Below, piece after piece: positions 16,718-24,863 of a stretch of 64,000 nucleotides of DNA. Every line of letters starts with the position of its first letter. Position 1 is the first letter of the stretch. Source of the DNA: a virus; IMG/VR virus record IMGVR_UViG_3300044712_000815, positions 62,001 through 126,000 of that record; one strand, 5' to 3'. The notes beneath the pieces are model-generated. The model saw nothing but the letters and a program-made list of their open reading frames with translations. It was not told the DNA's origin and did no database searches. A program made the position numbers and the translations under genes.

Positions 16718-17095
16718 ATGGCAGTTATTGCGGTTGATTTTGATGGGACATGTGTTACGCACGAATATCCTAGAATTGGTAAAGATATTGGTGCTGTGCC
16801 AGTATTAAAAAAATTAATTGATGCTGGACATCAGTTAATATTATTTACTATGCGAAGTGGTAAAGAATTACAAGATGCTGTAGATTGGTTTATTAATAAT
16901 AATATAGTGTTATATGGCATAAACATAAATCCAGAACAATCATCTTGGACAAAAAGTAATAAGGCTTATGCCCATCTTTATATTGATGATGCTGGGATTG
17001 GGTGTCCATTAATTTTTGATGATAATATAGCAAGAAGACAGTTTGTTGATTGGGTGAAAGTTGAAGAAATATTAAAACAAAAAAGGTTATTATGA
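16718..17095 (+). CDS. HAD-superfamily hydrolase
   Basis: Motif I AVDFDGTCV gives the nucleophile Asp and the second Asp; motif II is ILFTMRSG; and YIDDAGIGCPLIFDD supplies the acidic end motif. The chain is short (125 aa) and has no large cap, as in phage polynucleotide or sugar phosphatases. The substrate cannot be told from sequence. The stop overlaps the next start (ATGA). Confidence 0.82.
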   Translation: MAVIAVDFDGTCVTHEYPRIGKDIGAVPVLKKLIDAGHQLILFTMRSGKELQDAVDWFINNNIVLYGININPEQSSWTKSNKAYAHLYIDDAGIGCPLIFDDNIARRQFVDWVKVEEILKQKRLL

Positions 17096-17493
17096 AAAAT
17101 AAGTATAGTTTGAAAGAAATTAATTATAGTAGATATAGTACGATAAAAATAAGTACAGATCAACAATTGAAAACGGATAAAGAAGTTAAATATTTAACTG
17201 ATGAACAAATTAAAAATGGTGAACAAGGAATAATTTTTGTACCTTGGATACTAAAAGAACATACGACTGAATCTTTAAAGGATTATAATTCTTTTATGAA
17301 AAAGTATAGAAAACAACATGAAGTATGTCCAAAATGTGGGGCAAAAGAACACATTACAACACTTATGGGTTATCCAATGTATTCGGATAGACGAGAAGAA
17401 TATAAGGATTTAAATTCATGTTTATGTGTGTGTGGTGATGTTCATTCGTGTCACGATAGAATATCTATTAAAGAATTTAAAAATAAAATATAA
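17092..17493 (+). CDS. Hypothetical zinc-binding protein, 133 aa
   Basis: Not recognised. A probable zinc ribbon lies in the C-terminal half (CPKCG, then CLCVCGDVHSCH). The N-terminal half is charged and helical. Coupled by ATGA to the HAD gene. Confidence 0.6.
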   Translation: MKNKYSLKEINYSRYSTIKISTDQQLKTDKEVKYLTDEQIKNGEQGIIFVPWILKEHTTESLKDYNSFMKKYRKQHEVCPKCGAKEHITTLMGYPMYSDRREEYKDLNSCLCVCGDVHSCHDRISIKEFKNKI

Positions 17494-17495
17494 TT

Positions 17496-17711
17496 ATGGA
17501 TGCAAATGAAATTTTAAACGAATATTTAAATCTTGATATAAAAGAAAAAATTAGATTTAAAGTATTAATGAATGATTATGATAAATTAGAAAAACTTGAA
17601 AAAAGAATAGAAATTGCTAAAACACTTACTAATATAGTAAATGAAAACGGTGAATCATATTTAAGTTCAGATTGGGTTAAAACCAATATATTAAAAATAA
17701 AAAATGGATAA
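17496..17711 (+). CDS. Hypothetical protein, 71 aa
   Basis: Not recognised. A small, highly charged, helical protein. It overlaps the next small gene by 8 nt. Confidence 0.55.
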   Translation: MDANEILNEYLNLDIKEKIRFKVLMNDYDKLEKLEKRIEIAKTLTNIVNENGESYLSSDWVKTNILKIKNG

Positions 17712-17865
17712 GTTTAAAATTACATATTGGAAACACAATAAACTAAACCCAATGTCGAAATGTTTTGAAGTAATTGATGCAATAAATAAAAATAATGCAT
17801 TTGATATTTTTATGAATAAATATTCAGGTTCATATTATTATATTATAAAAATAGATTTGATATGA
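17704..17865 (+). CDS. Small hypothetical protein, 53 aa
   Basis: A short reading frame that fills the gap exactly. It starts 8 nt inside the previous gene and its TGA overlaps the next ATG, the coupling pattern used across the island. The sequence (KFKITYWKHNKLNPMSKC) looks like a two-strand sheet with a helix. Function unknown. Confidence 0.55.
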   Translation: MDKFKITYWKHNKLNPMSKCFEVIDAINKNNAFDIFMNKYSGSYYYIIKIDLI

Positions 17866-18725
17866 TATATTTTTACAACAATTTTCATAATGGTGATATT
17901 CATTATTCAAGAACATTTGTTAAGGATATTATGAATAAGTTGGGTAATAATGATTATTGTTATTTGCATAATTGTGATCCAAATATATTAAGAGATATTT
18001 CAAATTTAAAGCACAATAATTCATTTATTAGTTTTGATAATTGGAATTTAATAAGTGATTACCCAATAAAGCATAATTCGCAAATATTAAGAACTGAATA
18101 TGATATATTTATAAACACTTGGGTTGGTCAAAAAGATATGTCTTATATACATCTAGATAAAGATATATCATGTTCACTATATGCACATTATAATTTATAT
18201 AAAGATATTTATGATGAATTATCTATACCAATAGAAGATATAGAATATTATATTCCTGAAATAAACTTTAATAACATTAATAAATCTAGTATTGATAATT
18301 TTATATCTAGTAATAATTTTGAAAAAATCATTTTAATTGCTAATAATATTCCACGTACTGTTAGAATGGATTTAGATTTGAATATATTAGCAGATAAATT
18401 ATCTATTGACTATCCCAATATTTTAATAGCATTAACAAATGAAACAAATTTAATAAAAAATAATATTTTATATCTTGGAAATTTAATACCAGAACCAAAT
18501 TTAAATGAAATAAGTTATTTTTCTAAATTTTGTGATATTATCGTTGGTTTTCCATCGGGTCCATATATTTTTACTATGATAAAAGATAATTTATTTGATA
18601 TAAATAAAACTTTTATTACAATTTCGGATAATATATATGATTCATATTATTTTGAAAGCAAATCAAAAATGTTGCATTTACTAGATCATAATATGGTTAA
18701 TTTATATGAATTAATAAAATTTTGA
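17862..18725 (+). CDS. Probable glycosyltransferase-like protein (GT-B type?), 287 aa
   Basis: No clear family motif. Two Rossmann-like halves are suggested by FEKIILIANNIPRTVRMDLD and by SKFCDIIVGFPSGPYIFTMI, whose S-G-P loop resembles the donor site of GT-B enzymes. Position in the island supports the call; it could also be another nucleotide-sugar-binding protein. Confidence 0.5.
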   Translation: MIYFYNNFHNGDIHYSRTFVKDIMNKLGNNDYCYLHNCDPNILRDISNLKHNNSFISFDNWNLISDYPIKHNSQILRTEYDIFINTWVGQKDMSYIHLDKDISCSLYAHYNLYKDIYDELSIPIEDIEYYIPEINFNNINKSSIDNFISSNNFEKIILIANNIPRTVRMDLDLNILADKLSIDYPNILIALTNETNLIKNNILYLGNLIPEPNLNEISYFSKFCDIIVGFPSGPYIFTMIKDNLFDINKTFITISDNIYDSYYFESKSKMLHLLDHNMVNLYELIKF

Positions 18726-18730
18726 TAAAA

Positions 18731-18913
18731 ATGGAAACTAAAAAAGAAATCGAAAAAGGATTTGTGAATGTTCATATTGACATTACAACAAAACAAGTTT
18801 ATGTATCAAATCATCCATATCCAACTATAGAAGAAGCAGAAATGGGAATTTTTTGTGGATTTGGGATAGAAAAAGTTGGTTGTTTTGAGATAGAATATAC
18901 GAAATACGAATAA
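18731..18913 (+). CDS. Hypothetical protein, 60 aa
   Basis: Not recognised. A small beta-rich protein. The ATG was chosen over an in-frame TTG three codons upstream. Confidence 0.55.
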   Translation: METKKEIEKGFVNVHIDITTKQVYVSNHPYPTIEEAEMGIFCGFGIEKVGCFEIEYTKYE

Positions 18914-18914
18914 T

Positions 18915-19139
18915 ATGAAAAATAAAAATATGTACAAAGCATTTAAAATTACAAAAAAGTATAGACTGACTTTTAATAAGTTCAAAAAGTCAGCTAAAAA
19001 CGATAAGTCTATTTGTGTTTATTCGACTGGAATACGAAATTGGGTAGCAGATGATAGCTTTAACTATTCAATCGTACTTGGAACATTTAGAATAATATTT
19101 TCAATTGAAAGAATTCAACGTGGATGTTGTAATGGTTAA
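18915..19139 (+). CDS. Hypothetical protein, 74 aa
   Basis: Not recognised. A basic protein with a Lys-rich N-terminal helix and a short C-terminal sheet ending in CCNG. It starts one base after the previous stop. Confidence 0.55.
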   Translation: MKNKNMYKAFKITKKYRLTFNKFKKSAKNDKSICVYSTGIRNWVADDSFNYSIVLGTFRIIFSIERIQRGCCNG

Positions 19140-19160
19140 CAAAAATAAAAATAGTAAATA

Positions 19161-19349
19161 ATGAATGATTTGAAAAATAATCAATTATATGGCTACATTA
19201 TGATATTTGATAAACCAGATTTGAACGGAATTGCAATTTCAAAAAAAGCGATTAATTTAGATGACTTTGAACAAATGAAAAAACGTGGTGATATTATAGA
19301 TTATGAAATTGATGAAAAAGGAATAAAAATTACAAAAAATTACATTTGA
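19161..19349 (+). CDS. Hypothetical protein, 62 aa
   Basis: Not recognised. A small alpha/beta protein (YGYIMIFDKPDLNGIAISKK). It stands just before the GT-D-like gene with a gap of 5 nt. Confidence 0.55.
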   Translation: MNDLKNNQLYGYIMIFDKPDLNGIAISKKAINLDDFEQMKKRGDIIDYEIDEKGIKITKNYI

Positions 19350-19354
19350 ATTAT

Positions 19355-20107
19355 ATGAAAGAATATTATTCAACTAGAAACTTTAATGAAGAAACATTAA
19401 ATAAAATTTTTTCAACATTAAAAAAGTGGACAGAATTCATCCAAAATACAACAAATTTTTCATTTATAAAATTTGGTGATGGTGAATTTTACTGTATGAT
19501 GGGTGAAGAAGGTGAAAATTGTGATCATCATCCATATTCAAAAGAATTAGCTGTTAAGTTGTATGATGCTTGGTACTTTTTTAATACATTAGAATACATA
19601 TATATTGCAGAATGGGCAGGACATAAACCGGATATGAATTGTGCAACAATATCTGAAAGATTTCAATTAGATTTGATTTCTAAAACAGATATTAAAGTTA
19701 ATTTTGTTAATTATGAAATACTATTACAAAATACGTTATGTGAAGACAAATTTAATTTTTTAAAATCTATAAAAGATTCAAATAGAAAAAAAATATTTGT
19801 TGGCCCAAATAGATTACAGGGGGTTAATGATTTTTTGAATGTAGATACATTTATAAACATACCATTAATTAACACATTTGCAAAATATGATGAAATATTA
19901 CCAACAATTTTAAATGAAATTGAAGATAATAGTATATTTTTATTTTCGTGTGGCTTACCATCAAAATCTTTTATTCATAAAATATTAGAAAAAAATAATA
20001 ATGTGACTTGTTTAGATTTTGGTAGTGGATTTGATTCAATGTTTGTTGGACACACTAGAGAAGGTCAAATTGATGGAAATTATGTAAAAAATTATTACAA
20101 TCTATAA
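19355..20107 (+). CDS. Glycosyltransferase with GT-D fold signature
   Basis: The motif FSFIKFGDGEFYCMMGEEGE contains the F-G-D-G-E core that marks the GT-D fold (DUF1792 group; the Asp-x-Glu binds metal). FVGPNRLQGVNDFL and LFSCGLPSKSFIHKIL match the later nucleotide-binding region of the same group. Known members add glucose to already glycosylated serine-rich bacterial adhesins, which is notable given the Thr-rich proteins encoded 4 kb downstream. The ATG is preferred over an in-frame TTG 9 nt upstream. Confidence 0.75.
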   Translation: MKEYYSTRNFNEETLNKIFSTLKKWTEFIQNTTNFSFIKFGDGEFYCMMGEEGENCDHHPYSKELAVKLYDAWYFFNTLEYIYIAEWAGHKPDMNCATISERFQLDLISKTDIKVNFVNYEILLQNTLCEDKFNFLKSIKDSNRKKIFVGPNRLQGVNDFLNVDTFINIPLINTFAKYDEILPTILNEIEDNSIFLFSCGLPSKSFIHKILEKNNNVTCLDFGSGFDSMFVGHTREGQIDGNYVKNYYNL

Positions 20108-20286
20108 TGGTACAAGTTACAACAGGTGGTGGTTATACACCCAAAAAATTAACAGATAAAGAAAAAATAAAAGAACTTATTGAACTTTGTTCTATGGTTG
20201 AATCAGAAAATGTAAAATATAGAAAAGATATAGAAAATCTAAAAAATGAAATAAATTTATTAAAAAATAGATATGATAGTTTATGA
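20107..20286 (+). CDS. Small coiled-coil protein, 59 aa
   Basis: A short frame joined to both neighbours (TAATG with the gene before, ATGA with the gene after). After a Gly-rich start (VTTGGGYTPKKL) it is one long charged helix with a leucine heptad at the end. Function unknown. Confidence 0.6.
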   Translation: MVQVTTGGGYTPKKLTDKEKIKELIELCSMVESENVKYRKDIENLKNEINLLKNRYDSL

Positions 20287-21098
20287 ATGAAGTAATTTTT
20301 TATGAAATAGAAAAAGAAAAATGGTGTGAAGTAAGATATTTAGATGCCGTTATAAGTTATTTAAATAAAAAAATAACAAACTATTCAATAATAGTAACAC
20401 CCAATCAACACACTTTACCTAATACTAAATTTGCGAAAATAATAGTAATATTAACAGGTGATGAATTGGGATTTTTTAGTTCACAAAATTATAATAATCC
20501 GAATATTGTTAAAATATTTAGATTTTTTAATAGAATAGGTAGATATGATGAAAAATTTATATATCCTATTCCACCTGGATATAATTGGACTATGCATAAT
20601 GATTATAGTAAGCAAATGATCAAAATGTATCCTGAGAAAAAATTATCAGAAAGAAAATATGATATTTCATTTCTTGGACAACCATTACCTTGTAGAATTG
20701 AATTATTTAATATTTTAAATCAATTATCAAGCAAATATAATGTATTAAGTAGTGTAAGTCCATCTTTTAGAACGGGTGTTCATATTGATGATTATTATAA
20801 AATAATGGGTGATACAAAGATCGCATTAGCACCAGATGGAACATCAGTAGATACGTTTAGATATGTTGAAGCATTTGGTAGTGGCTGTGTAGTAATTACT
20901 ACAAAAAAAGATGATATTTGGTATTATAGAAATTCACCCACAGTTTTTATTAATTCTTGGTCTGAATTAAATGATAAGCTTATCGAAAATATTTTATCTA
21001 TGGATTTAGAAGAATTATATGATAAAAATTTAAAATATTATAAAGAAATATTATCAGAGGAAGCTGTTGCTAATTATATATATATAAATTTGATATAA
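20283..21098 (+). CDS. Glycosyltransferase, exostosin/GT-B-like
   Basis: The C-terminal half reads TKIALAPDGTSVDTFRYVEA followed by GSGCVVITTK, the exostosin-like donor pattern (P-x-G-x-x-x-D-T-x-R-x-x-E-A). KYDISFLGQPLPCRIELFN opens the domain. It overlaps the small coiled-coil gene in ATGA. Sugar and acceptor unknown. Confidence 0.75.
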   Translation: MNEVIFYEIEKEKWCEVRYLDAVISYLNKKITNYSIIVTPNQHTLPNTKFAKIIVILTGDELGFFSSQNYNNPNIVKIFRFFNRIGRYDEKFIYPIPPGYNWTMHNDYSKQMIKMYPEKKLSERKYDISFLGQPLPCRIELFNILNQLSSKYNVLSSVSPSFRTGVHIDDYYKIMGDTKIALAPDGTSVDTFRYVEAFGSGCVVITTKKDDIWYYRNSPTVFINSWSELNDKLIENILSMDLEELYDKNLKYYKEILSEEAVANYIYINLI

Positions 21099-21103
21099 AA
21101 TAA

Positions 21104-21475
21104 ATGAAAAATGTAAAAGAATATTTAGATAAAAATCTTTTTGTGGTAGGTGAAACATCATGTACATTAAAAAGTAATGGTCATTATTGTGTTTGTGGAT
21201 CGTGGAAATATCCAAAAAAATGGAATGGTCATTCTATTTTTTATAAATCATCAGATGAAGATAAAAAAAATTCTAAAGATGAACCAGATCATATTTCTAT
21301 TTGTATTAATAATGAAGTCGTAATAGTTAGTAATATGTGTGTTAATGGTATATGGAGTAAATATCATTATCTACAAATGTATGAACATATACCAAGAAAT
21401 GAAAGATGCACAAGTGATGAAATAATCAAATATATAGATGAATTTTTTCAATTAATAAAACAAAATGAAAAATAA
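21104..21475 (+). CDS. Hypothetical protein, 123 aa
   Basis: Not recognised. It contains several Cys (SCTLKSNGHYCVCGSW), possibly one metal site, and a charged C-terminal helix. Last gene of the forward island; the convergent minus-strand gene ends one base away. Confidence 0.6.
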   Translation: MKNVKEYLDKNLFVVGETSCTLKSNGHYCVCGSWKYPKKWNGHSIFYKSSDEDKKNSKDEPDHISICINNEVVIVSNMCVNGIWSKYHYLQMYEHIPRNERCTSDEIIKYIDEFFQLIKQNEK

Positions 21476-21476
21476 A

Positions 21477-21845
21477 TTACTTATTAAATAATCGTTTAGA
21501 TATTTTTTTCCATCTTGATTCTTCGTGTGGTGTTAATGAACCACGATTTTGCAGTTTAATAAACTTATCGTGTTCTTGTTTTAATTCTTCCATTGACATA
21601 TCATCAATATGTTTTTCTTTATAATTTTCATTGACAAATGTATCAAAATTACAAATTAATGATTCTTTCTTTTTTCTAGATTTCTTTTTTTCTCTATCAT
21701 ATATGGATGTGCAAATAGCATAAGCTTGTTTTGACTTTTTCTTTTTTGACTTTGTTGTCAAAGTTTCGGGTTCATTATGATATATATGTGATATACACCT
21801 TGGAATGAATTTATTTTTTGTTTCTTTTTTTCTTGGTTCAGGCAT
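21477..21845 (-). CDS. Hypothetical basic protein, 122 aa
   Basis: Not recognised. Very Lys-rich, with a Cys/His cluster near residues 17-20 (CISHIYH) and repeats of KKKSRKKK type, suggesting nucleic-acid contact. The C-terminal part (MEELKQEHDKFIKLQNRGSL) is a helical pair. The start follows the upstream stop by 9 nt. Confidence 0.6.
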   Translation of the reverse strand: MPEPRKKETKNKFIPRCISHIYHNEPETLTTKSKKKKSKQAYAICTSIYDREKKKSRKKKESLICNFDTFVNENYKEKHIDDMSMEELKQEHDKFIKLQNRGSLTPHEESRWKKISKRLFNK

Positions 21846-21854
21846 TTTAAAAGA

Positions 21855-22256
21855 TTATTTTAATGTACTAAGTTTAGATAAACCATAATATATGTCAATT
21901 ATCCTTACTCGAAGACATCCCATTGATTGAGAATTATATACGGCAGATGTTGAAGGTTTTTGGAGTAAACAAGTAATCCAAATTTCTTGACCACGTTTAA
22001 CTTGTTTAAGACTCAAATCGGTATTAAGAACTGGACCACCAGCAATTTCATCTAGTTTTTTTATTTCATTTTCGTCCGTGATCATACCAGTTATTTGAAT
22101 AATTTCTACAGGTTCTTTGATCTTTTTATATTCACCATTGTCAAGTTTAGATATTGCAATAATATCATCGGATAAAGGTTGAAATTCTTTATCTTTTTCA
22201 AAGTTTTTATTTTTTGTATCTTTGAAATCGTTAAATTTTGTTGTTATATCACTCAT
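21855..22256 (-). CDS. Hypothetical protein, 133 aa
   Basis: Not recognised. A charged N-terminal third, then a compact alpha/beta domain (VEIIQITGMITDENEIKKLD; GCLRVRIIDIYYGLSKL). Its place beside tagged proteins suggests a virion or morphogenesis role, without direct proof. Confidence 0.6.
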   Translation of the reverse strand: MSDITTKFNDFKDTKNKNFEKDKEFQPLSDDIIAISKLDNGEYKKIKEPVEIIQITGMITDENEIKKLDEIAGGPVLNTDLSLKQVKRGQEIWITCLLQKPSTSAVYNSQSMGCLRVRIIDIYYGLSKLSTLK

Positions 22257-22264
22257 TATTAATA

Positions 22265-22498
22265 TTATTTTCCAAGTGATATTAAAATTGAATCTAATTT
22301 TTCATGTATTAAAAGCATTTTAGCAATATAATCAAAAGTATTATTAGGATTATTTGATTGTTCAATAGCGATATCATCTATCAATATTTTAATATCATCT
22401 ATTTTTTTTAAATTATCTTTCATATAACCACTGAATTTATTTGCAATTTCAGTATTTTCTTTTATCAAGTCTTCATCTAGTGTTGTAAATTTTTTCAT
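22265..22498 (-). CDS. Hypothetical protein, 77 aa
   Basis: Not recognised. A small, mostly helical protein. Its ATG overlaps the stop of the gene upstream by 4 nt. Confidence 0.6.
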   Translation of the reverse strand: MKKFTTLDEDLIKENTEIANKFSGYMKDNLKKIDDIKILIDDIAIEQSNNPNNTFDYIAKMLLIHEKLDSILISLGK

Positions 22499-22773
22499 AT
22501 TTCTGTGAATTTTTTTATGTCTGTTGGATCGAATAAAACTTCTGAATCTTCTAGATCAATTTCTTTTATTTCAGGATTATCAACTTTAACAAATTTATAA
22601 GATGTTAATTCATCCAATATTACATCTTCAGTAACTTCATCATCTGTAAATTTATTAACAATATTATGAATATCATGTAATGTTAAGACATAAACACCTT
22701 CTTCTGAATCTTCAATTTCTATTGTCATTGATTCATCTAATTTATAGTTTGTAAAATTTATAATTTCTTCCAT
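22495..22773 (-). CDS. Hypothetical acidic protein, 92 aa
   Basis: Not recognised. Strongly acidic (Glu/Asp-rich throughout) with beta-strand patterns such as EEGVYVLTLHDIHNIV. It could be a small internal or DNA-mimic-like protein, but nothing proves this. Confidence 0.55.
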   Translation of the reverse strand: MEEIINFTNYKLDESMTIEIEDSEEGVYVLTLHDIHNIVNKFTDDEVTEDVILDELTSYKFVKVDNPEIKEIDLEDSEVLFDPTDIKKFTEI

Positions 22774-22774
22774 T

Positions 22775-23203
22775 TTAGTTTCTTATTTTATATTCTTTTA
22801 ATAGATATTCTTTATATTTATCAATTAGTTTATCAATCAAAAATTCATTATTAAATTTTTTATTATCAATATCATAAACTAAGTTATCATTAATTTTAAT
22901 ATTGATATTATTTTCATATTCATTTTTATATACAGATAATTTAGCATATATTTTATCATTGTTTGATAAATCAATTGTAATATATGTTCTATATATTAAA
23001 TTAATATTTTTAAAATCTTTTTTATCAAAATAACCACCAATTTTCTTTATTCTTATTGGTTTTGGATTATTTTTTCTTTTATATGTTATTATTGATAATT
23101 CATCTTTTATTTTGTTTATTAATTTTGTATTTTCATCTTCAATATCAAATTCTATATCTGAAATATCTAATTTTTCTAATATTTCTTTAAATCTTGTTAT
23201 CAT
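22775..23203 (-). CDS. Tagged small protein (MITRFKEILE start), 142 aa
   Basis: Function unknown. From this ATG the protein opens with MITRFKEILEKL, one of four successive genes here that share an M-I-T-x-[FY]-K opening. An in-frame ATG lies five codons upstream, but the shared opening favours the later one. The body is a Lys/Asn-rich alpha/beta domain. See the finding on capsid-targeting-like tags. Confidence 0.6.
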   Translation of the reverse strand: MITRFKEILEKLDISDIEFDIEDENTKLINKIKDELSIITYKRKNNPKPIRIKKIGGYFDKKDFKNINLIYRTYITIDLSNNDKIYAKLSVYKNEYENNINIKINDNLVYDIDNKKFNNEFLIDKLIDKYKEYLLKEYKIRN

Positions 23204-23224
23204 ACTATTGTTTTTCATTTAATT

Positions 23225-23614
23225 TTATGAATTTGGTAAAACAAAATCATTTGTTACTTGATTTGGATTAGAAGCTGGTGAATAATCTGTACTCATCGGT
23301 TGTTCAGATGTCCATTGTGGTTTGAGTGGGGTATTTATCATATCCGAATTATTATCATCGTGATCTTTTGGATTGATGATCATGTCTGCCCTTGCTTCGA
23401 TTGGTTCTTGGTTTGGAAATGGGTTTCCTTCAACATTAAACCAAAACTTATAACCATTTGTGCCATTATTTTGTATTTTAACTGGAACAACTTCTCTTTT
23501 ATCTGTGCCTGGTATTTTGTATAATATATACACAATTTCACCATCTTTAAATCCGTTTATTTGTTGTTGTTCATATATAAATTCTTCGAATATTTTAAAT
23601 CTTGTAATTATCAT
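23225..23614 (-). CDS. Tagged small protein (MIITRFKIFEE start), 129 aa
   Basis: After the shared opening comes a small beta barrel (FKDGEIVYILYKIPGTDKRE; KIQNNGTNGYKFWFNVEG) resembling an SH3-like fold, then a disordered Pro/Asn/Ser-rich tail. Function unknown. It looks like a candidate internal head protein. Confidence 0.62.
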   Translation of the reverse strand: MIITRFKIFEEFIYEQQQINGFKDGEIVYILYKIPGTDKREVVPVKIQNNGTNGYKFWFNVEGNPFPNQEPIEARADMIINPKDHDDNNSDMINTPLKPQWTSEQPMSTDYSPASNPNQVTNDFVLPNS

Positions 23615-23622
23615 AATATTAA

Positions 23623-23922
23623 TTATTTTTTTAGGTATTGTTTTAATTTCATTAAATTATCATATTCATCATTTTCAAATTCGTGTTCAACATCATATGT
23701 TCCTTCCAATTTAGCTGATATAACATCATAAAATATATTGAATACATATTCTGTTAAATCAATACCATAATGTGTAATACTACCAAAAGCACCAATTAAT
23801 GTTGAAAAATCATTCAACACATATGATATTTTATGTTTAGGAATATCAAGTTGATTTTCATAAAAATTTATTATTTCTTTTTCTGTCATATTATTTTCAA
23901 ACAATTTAAAATTTGTTATCAT
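23623..23922 (-). CDS. Tagged small protein (MITNFKLFEN start), 99 aa
   Basis: A helical body of about 85 residues follows the shared opening. The start is clear, with a small gap to the upstream gene. Function unknown. Confidence 0.62.
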   Translation of the reverse strand: MITNFKLFENNMTEKEIINFYENQLDIPKHKISYVLNDFSTLIGAFGSITHYGIDLTEYVFNIFYDVISAKLEGTYDVEHEFENDEYDNLMKLKQYLKK

Positions 23923-23924
23923 AA

Positions 23925-24263
23925 TTAAAAATCATTTTTTATTTCTTCTGTTTGTGCTGTTATTTGAACCATATTACCATCAGCCCAATCATAAATATCA
24001 TCCCAAATAGCCATACTACTTTCAACATTATCTTTCTTTTCAGATAATTTTGTAATTAATTCTTGCAATTTGTTCCAAGAATCATTTGATGTTTGTTTTA
24101 TTATTAAATTCTTTTGATTATTCAAAAAACTAATATATTTAGCATTAAATGAAATTAAATCATTTACGTTTTCAAATATTGATTCATTCCAAATTTTAGA
24201 AATATCTAATTTTAATTTCCAATCATCTTCCTTTTTTTCAAATAATTTATATTTAGTAATCAT
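23925..24263 (-). CDS. Tagged small protein (MITKYKLFEKK start), 112 aa
   Basis: First gene of the minus-strand cluster. It opens with MITKYKLFEKKEDD (an ATG three codons further upstream is also in frame) and continues as a helical protein with Trp-rich segments (DDWKLKLDISKIW; IWDDIYDWADG). Transcribed from the divergent AT-rich region shared with the Thr-rich protein gene. Function unknown. Confidence 0.62.
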   Translation of the reverse strand: MITKYKLFEKKEDDWKLKLDISKIWNESIFENVNDLISFNAKYISFLNNQKNLIIKQTSNDSWNKLQELITKLSEKKDNVESSMAIWDDIYDWADGNMVQITAQTEEIKNDF

Positions 24264-24311
24264 ATTAAACATATATATAAAAAATATTAAATGAAAATAT
24301 TAATTAATATA

Positions 24312-24351
24312 TAATGTATGGTTTTTAACTTTTAAAAATTAATATATACAA
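24312..24351 (+). promoter_or_regulatory. Putative phage promoter before the Thr-rich protein genes
   Basis: ATGTATGGTTTTTAAC, then AATTAATATATACAAAAAAT lies 20-50 nt before the GTG start. It matches the two-box motif before the protease, capsid and GIY-YIG/RHH genes. A minus-strand element with the same TATATATA core faces the tagged cluster. Confidence 0.5.
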
Positions 24352-24368
24352 AAAATAACAAATTTATC

Positions 24369-24848
24369 GTGCCAAATATAATTAGAATTAGAGATTTAAT
24401 AAATGAAACAGATTTAAATGGGGTTATTATACCAATTGATAAAACTGGTTATACTTATAATGCACAACAAATTGGTATTCTAGATTTAAAAGATTTTATT
24501 TTATCTGGATTTACTGGTGGAACATCTGGTGGTGGTGGTACTAGTGGAACTTCTGGTGTTGATGGATTGGATGGTGAAGATGGAACTACACCATGTATAT
24601 CAGTTAATTCGAATATTATAACAATTGTTATGTTAACGACGACAACAACGACAACAACACTAGCACCAACGACGACTACGACAACGACATATATTGGACC
24701 AGCAACGACGACTACGACAACGACATATATTGGACCAGCGACAACGACAACAACAACAACTGTTGCTATAACAACGACGACAACAACTCAGTATCCGTAT
24801 GGATTTTCAGATAATTTTGAACCAATTGGATTAAATAACTTATTATAA
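24369..24848 (+). CDS. Thr-rich mucin-like structural protein 1, 159 aa
   Basis: Probable virion surface or fibre-associated protein. The N-terminal 50 residues form a small domain, followed by a Gly/Ser/Thr and collagen-like stretch (GTSGVDGLDGEDGTTP). Then come four runs of six to eight threonines separated by APT, YIGPA and VAI spacers, and finally FEPIGLNNLL. Thr runs of this kind are typical O-glycosylation targets, and glycosyltransferase genes flank the locus on both sides. The start is GTG in an A-rich context. The function is inferred from composition and position among tail genes. Confidence 0.7.
   Translation: MPNIIRIRDLINETDLNGVIIPIDKTGYTYNAQQIGILDLKDFILSGFTGGTSGGGGTSGTSGVDGLDGEDGTTPCISVNSNIITIVMLTTTTTTTTLAPTTTTTTTYIGPATTTTTTTYIGPATTTTTTTVAITTTTTTQYPYGFSDNFEPIGLNNLL
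24632..24790 (+). repeat. ACN (Thr) codon repeats with YIGPA spacer
   Basis: Runs of ACG/ACA/ACT codons alternate with a spacer, and one unit (Thr run plus YIGPA) is duplicated. Codon choice varies within the runs, so selection acts on the amino acid rather than on simple DNA slippage alone. Confidence 0.85.
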
Positions 24849-24863
24849 AAATAGAAAAATATT

